The notes under the pieces were generated by a model. It was not told the origin of the DNA. It did not search any database and worked only from the letters and a program-made list of their open reading frames with translations. Both the position numbers and the translations under genes were made by a program. Shown here piece by piece: positions 59,332-64,000 of a DNA stretch of 64,000 bases; within the stretch, counting starts at the first letter, position 1; each line of letters begins with the position of its first letter. The DNA is from Lindgomyces ingoldianus (Eukaryota > Ascomycota > Dothideomycetes > Pleosporales > Lindgomycetaceae): the NCBI RefSeq assembly GCF_010093535.1, contig NW_022985178.1:913458-977457 (forward strand). Reading direction: 5' to 3'.

Positions 59332-60177
59332 ACGTACCTAACAGGTTAGCCAGCTACATAGGTTAGCTGGCCACTTTTACCAAGCCCCTACTACACTCTA
59401 CCTATCTACATAATGCCTTAACAACAACACTAAATTAAATTTTTTAAAGAACATTAAATGCAGCTTACTTTTTAGGCTTTTAAATAAAACTTAAAACTCT
59501 TTTTATAACACGCTATAGCTATTTATAATGTTTTTTATATAATACTAAGCAATTAACACGCTAGACAGCCTTTATAAGTAAAATGCTAGCCTAAATTAAA
59601 GAATCTAACTAAGCTTAAAAAGAAAGTAGTTATTAAGTATATACTTAAACTTATTACACGCAGATTTCTTTTTAGGCTTATAGCTATAGCTAATATAGCT
59701 AATTTTTTGCGTGTAGAGTGTAATCTAGGCTAGGTTAGCTTAAACTAGCCTAGTATGTAGGTTAAGCACTACTTTAAGTTTATAATAAAGTTTAATTATA
59801 AGTATAATTATAAAAAAGCACTTTATAAAGATCTAAAAGTTATTTAAGGCTAGTTTTACCTAGTAGCTAATATAAAAGCTAAGTATAGTATCTAAAATAA
59901 AGACATATATAAATTTAATAAGTTAGGCTTTATAATAGGCTAGATATTAACTAGAGTAGTTATTATAGCTTTAAAAAGATAAAAATAGCTAAAAGTAATA
60001 TAGTAAAGTAATAAAGAGTAGATAATAGTTATTTAGAGCATTAATATAATAAAGTAAGCTATTTTACTTTTTATTATTTTTAAAGGCTGCTATTACCTTT
60101 TTACTTAGTATAAAAAAAATCTACTTTAAAACTAGGTTATTACAGTCTCTAAGAACAGCTAAATAATAAATAAGCTT
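59332..60177 (+). mobile_element. Family-C Fot1-like element, 5' part, interrupted by gypsy copy 2
   Basis: Starts ACGTACCTAACAGGTTAGCC after TA at 59330-59331 and matches 53794 onward. It retains the region after about 60,050 that is deleted in the 53794-54925 copy. It is cut at 60178 by the gypsy LTR. It is more C-to-T decayed than the other family-C copy. Confidence 0.85.
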
Positions 60178-60495
60178 TGTCACAGTATCCTCCCTAGATC
60201 CTAGACATAACTGTATTAGACGCGTACTAGAGTATTATTAGTGCACGTCTGACATAAACACAACACAACACAGACATAAACTTAAGCATAAACTACCTTA
60301 ACACTAACTAAACCTAGAACAGGCTTAATTTATACCTAAAGCGCTTAGACTTTTAAGCTAAGTATTTAATTACTAATTTTCTTCTAACTTTTCTTATTTC
60401 TTACATAATGTCTTATACTTACTATAATACCTTACATAGTAATTAAACTAGACCTCTATAAAGCTCTATAACCTTACTTATGCATAATTATAACA
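60178..60495 (+). repeat. 5' LTR of gypsy copy 2
   Basis: 318 bp, starts TGTCACAGTATCCTCC; matches the other three LTR copies. Confidence 0.92.
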
Positions 60496-63400
60496 TTACA
60501 TTGTGTTAAAACTCTAGCTAAAAATAGCCTCTAAATCTAATTTAATAAGCTTAGTACTTATATAACTCTAAGCTATTAAAGCAAGCTAAAAAGCCTTCTA
60601 AGAAGCGCTTACTTTATAAAAAAGCTACTACATTATAAGCTTTAAAGCTTTTTAAAAGGACTTTAAAGAACAGCTTTATATTATTAAGCAGTTTATTTCT
60701 GCCTTAACTTTTATTATAGTAGTAGAAACTAAGAACTTACTAGCCTTAAAGCTTACTTAGAAGTCTAGAGATAGCTTAACTCTCTTTTACCTAACACTAC
60801 CTACAACCTGTAACTTTTTTAACTTAGTAATAAAATCTAACTAACTTCTAAATCCCTTACTGTTTAATAGAAAATAAAAAGACCTACCTTCTTTTCTATA
60901 TAAGCTTTAATACAAACTTAAAGAAAATGTAGACTAATTTCTCTCTAAACACTTTTAGTTACTATATGCCTACTTTTAACTTAACTATAATATAACAGCC
61001 TTAATTAACTTACTAATAGATAAGAATATTATTAACCTAAATTAATTTATAGCGTTTCTATAAGTAACTTATAAAGACCTAAATAAAAAGTTAACAGCCT
61101 TAAGTTACCTAAACATCTTATAATAAAAAAAAAAGCTTTACTTTATACTTTACTAAGTTCTACTAACTTACATCTAATATAGGCTTAAATAAGATAGGTC
61201 TAATTATAGCTTTATATAACTCCCTCTTAACTAAACTATAACACGCTATAGTAGAAGAACCCCTCCTAAACAACTTTAACATGTATGTAAACCTAATTAC
61301 TACTTATAATAATAACATAAAGTTCCTCCCTATACAAGCCCTAATACGCCCCTAAACTAGCGCAGTTGCAAATAAGAACTCTAATATAATAAAAATTAAT
61401 TTAAATTATGCTCTAGTTAGTTCTAGAAAGCATAAAAATTATAAAAAAAAAAGTTAATACTTTAAGTGTAGTAAGCATAGTTATATCTCCTAAAACTGCT
61501 CTATTTTTTTTCTTTAAGTCTACATAAGTAGCGCTACTAGCACTTATTAAAGATCTTTACTATTTTAATTTTATTTTTATAAAAGCTTTAACTTATATTT
61601 AAGCTCTAATTCTTCTTACTACTTTTAACGTAGCTGCAGCTATAGCAGTAGGAGCCTGCAAAAAGGCTTGTCCTAGGGCTAAGTTGCCCCCTAGGACTAA
61701 TTTAACACTAGATCTCTGCTAACTTATAAGCTAAGTCCCCTACTAATAACTAGAAGTACTAAGTTAATATTCTTATATATTTATAATAAAGAACTATATT
61801 AGCTCTAATACAGGCTTTTATTAACTTAAGAGTAAATAGCATAGGTTATATTAATAAAGAACTAGCGTGTAAACTAAATCTCTAATTAACACTACTTACT
61901 TAAATAATTTACTTAACTAGATTTAATAAAAAATAACTTAAAAAAGGTTCTATCTTCTATACTATAACTATTATAATTACTTACTAACACTATAAGGAGT
62001 AGATTAAGCTCTATGTAATAAACATAGAATGTTATAACCTAATTTTAGAATAACTATAGCTATATTAGCACAAGGTTACCTTTAATTACTAAGAGTAAGT
62101 TTTAAACTTTAACTTTTTTTAATGCTAAAATATATGCTTACACTTACACCTAAACAACACCTAAGTAGCACTTAATATAGAAAGTCTTTAGACCTACTTT
62201 TTATTAACCTAAAAAAAAACTACTTAAGCAAGGCTAATAAGCTAGGCCTCTTACTAAGATAAGCTATGTAAAATAATTTAATAACTGCTTAAACCTAAAA
62301 AAAAGAAAGCTTTTAAAAAATCTTTACCTACTTAATTTAGACATAAACTAGGACTTAAACAGCAGATAGACATCTGCTACATAGGACCTGCCCTATTTAT
62401 AACCCTAGCTTAATAACTAGATTATAAAATCTACGCAGTTACAATTTCTAATATAGACTAAGCTCTAGCTCTCTAAAAACACACTAACTTAAAGATAATA
62501 GTTCTTTAAGACTACTATAACTTATTATATGTTTTCTTCTAAGATAAGTCTAATAAGCTTTTAATATAATGTCTATATAATTACTAGATAACTCTTAAGC
62601 CTAGTAAACAACCTAGTTATAGGCTACTATATAAGATGTTACTAAACAAATTAAAAGTGCTTTAAAAATACCTTAATAAGAACCTAAAAAAAAAGTTTAT
62701 TTAAGCTAGCTTTTTACTAGTAGTGTTACCTATACTATTTATAAAGAAATTTAAAGGTAGGCTTTAATTCTATGTTAACTACTAAGGACTAAACACTGTT
62801 ACTATTAAAAACTAATACTTAATTTCCTTTTTATAAGAAACCCTAAGCTAACTAAGTAAAGTAAAGTATTTTATAAAGTTAGATATTATTACTGCCTTTA
62901 ATAAGCTAAGGATAGTAAAGGGTAATAAGTAGCTAACAGTGTTTTAGACCTAATACAGACTATTTAAGTACTTAGTAATGCCCTTTAGCTTAGCTAACAC
63001 GCCTAGTACTTTTTAACATTTTGTAAACAACTTGCTCTAACCCTACCTAGACGTGTTCTGCACTATGTATATTAATAATATTCTAATCTATAGTAATAGC
63101 CTTTTAGAGCATAAACAGCATGTACGCCTAGTGCTAAAAGCTATAGAAGAAGCAGGTCTGCAACTTAACATAGACAAATGCAAGTTCTACTAATTAAAGG
63201 TTATATATTTAGAATATGTAATTTTTATAGATAGCATTTAAATAGACCTTATTAAGGTTTAAACTATGCTAGATTAGTAATACCTAAAGGACATAAAAGA
63301 TGTTTAAGCCTTTATAAAATTTACTAACTTTTACTAATAATTTATTAACAACTTCTTATAGTAAGTAAGCCTTATAATTACACTTACTAAAAAAGAGATT

Positions 63401-64000
63401 TAATTTAACTTTAACTTAAATTACTAATAGTTTTTTAACTAGCTAAAGAAAGCTTTTACTAAAGCTCTAATACTCTACTATTTTAACCTTAAACTACTAA
63501 TACTTATAGAAGCTAATGCCTTAGACTACGTAGTAGCAGGAGTTCTTTCCTAGACTAAGCTAGACAGGACTATTAAGCCTATTACATACTTTTTAAAAAG
63601 AATAAGTCTTGTAGAAGGTAATTATAAGATTTATAATAAAAAATTACTTACTATAGTACGCTACTTTAAATAATAGCAACCTAAACTAGAAGGTGCAGCG
63701 CATCTAATACAGGTTTTATCTAACTATAAGAACTTATAGTACTTTGTAACTATAAAATAACTTAGCTACTAATAAGCCTATTAGTTTAAATACTTATTCT
63801 ATTTTAATTTTAAGATTACTTATTATCCTAGTTAAGACAGAGGGAAACTAGATGCCTTTATAAGGCAATTCTAAAACGTCCCTGCTTAAAAAAAGTGTAA
63901 AAGGCTTAATACTAAACTCTACTCTAACTTAAGCTATTTTTAGACCTTAACCTAAATAAAATAAATTAGATAATTAATTAAATTATTACTAATAAGTATT
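60178..64000 (+). mobile_element. Ty3/gypsy LTR retrotransposon (copy 2), truncated by the window end
   Basis: 5' LTR at 60178-60495, then the same gag-pol region as copy 1 without the Fot1-like insertion. RT YINNILIYSN lies near 63,070 and the RNase H-like region near 63,510. Many stops are present. The sequence continues past the window. Confidence 0.92.

Noticed and set aside
42343..64000. CRISPR array or satellite among the repeats
   Set aside because: Repeats are dispersed, long and transposon-derived; there is no regular short repeat-spacer pattern, and the genome is eukaryotic.

Overview
The window looks like a chromosome segment from a filamentous ascomycete (Pezizomycotina). The genes carry many short introns of about 45 to 130 bp with GTRAGT-type donors, CTAAC/CTGAC branch points and YAG acceptors. 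The protein families are typical of that group: fungal rhodopsin/SAT4-domain membrane proteins, HET-NACHT-WD40 proteins, BTB proteins, a delta-8 sphingolipid desaturase and a secreted S41 peptidase. The transposons carry heavy C-to-T decay like that of repeat-induced point mutation (RIP). I cannot name the species. All exon joins below were worked out by hand from splice consensus, reading phase and family motifs.

Layout. 1-3.0 kb: no gene recognised. 3.0-13.6 kb: five intact plus-strand genes (GPI-type S41 peptidase, amino-acid/GABA/choline-type permease, SAT4-like membrane protein, conserved unknown, glyoxalase I). 13.6-17.65 kb: a small decayed island holding a minus-strand HET-NACHT-WD40 pseudogene. 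18.5-24.1 kb: two tandem paralogous BTB genes and a cytochrome-b5-fused delta-8 sphingolipid desaturase. 25.0-34.1 kb: a tandem duplication of the unit [uncharacterised 1104-aa gene, plus strand; Erg6-like methyltransferase, minus strand] in which opposite halves were lost. Copy 1 keeps the big gene and only a scrap of the methyltransferase. Copy 2 keeps the methyltransferase and only the two ends of the big gene, with a secreted Cys-rich protein gene between them. 34.5-42.1 kb: a second SAT4-like protein, an Adp1/ABCG-type half transporter with unusual ATPase loops, and a divergently transcribed cytochrome P450.

From about 42.3 kb to the end the composition switches abruptly to AT-rich and the window becomes a nested transposon graveyard. 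Three related Fot1/pogo-type families (called A, B and C here) insert at TA and share an unusual terminal-repeat layout. A hAT element with 8-bp target duplications interrupts an ankyrin-repeat pseudogene and itself contains a family-B Fot1 element. A complete Ty3/gypsy element (318-bp LTRs, 5-bp duplication GCGCT) contains a family-C element and an inverted solo LTR. A second gypsy copy runs off the window. A fragment of an MFS sugar transporter is stranded among them.

How the genes might work together. The strongest local hint is the P450/ABC-transporter pair sharing one 0.6-kb divergent promoter region, with a methyltransferase nearby. That fits a detoxification or small-metabolite module, but no backbone synthase is visible. 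The rest reads as ordinary housekeeping and accessory genes beside a silenced repeat block.
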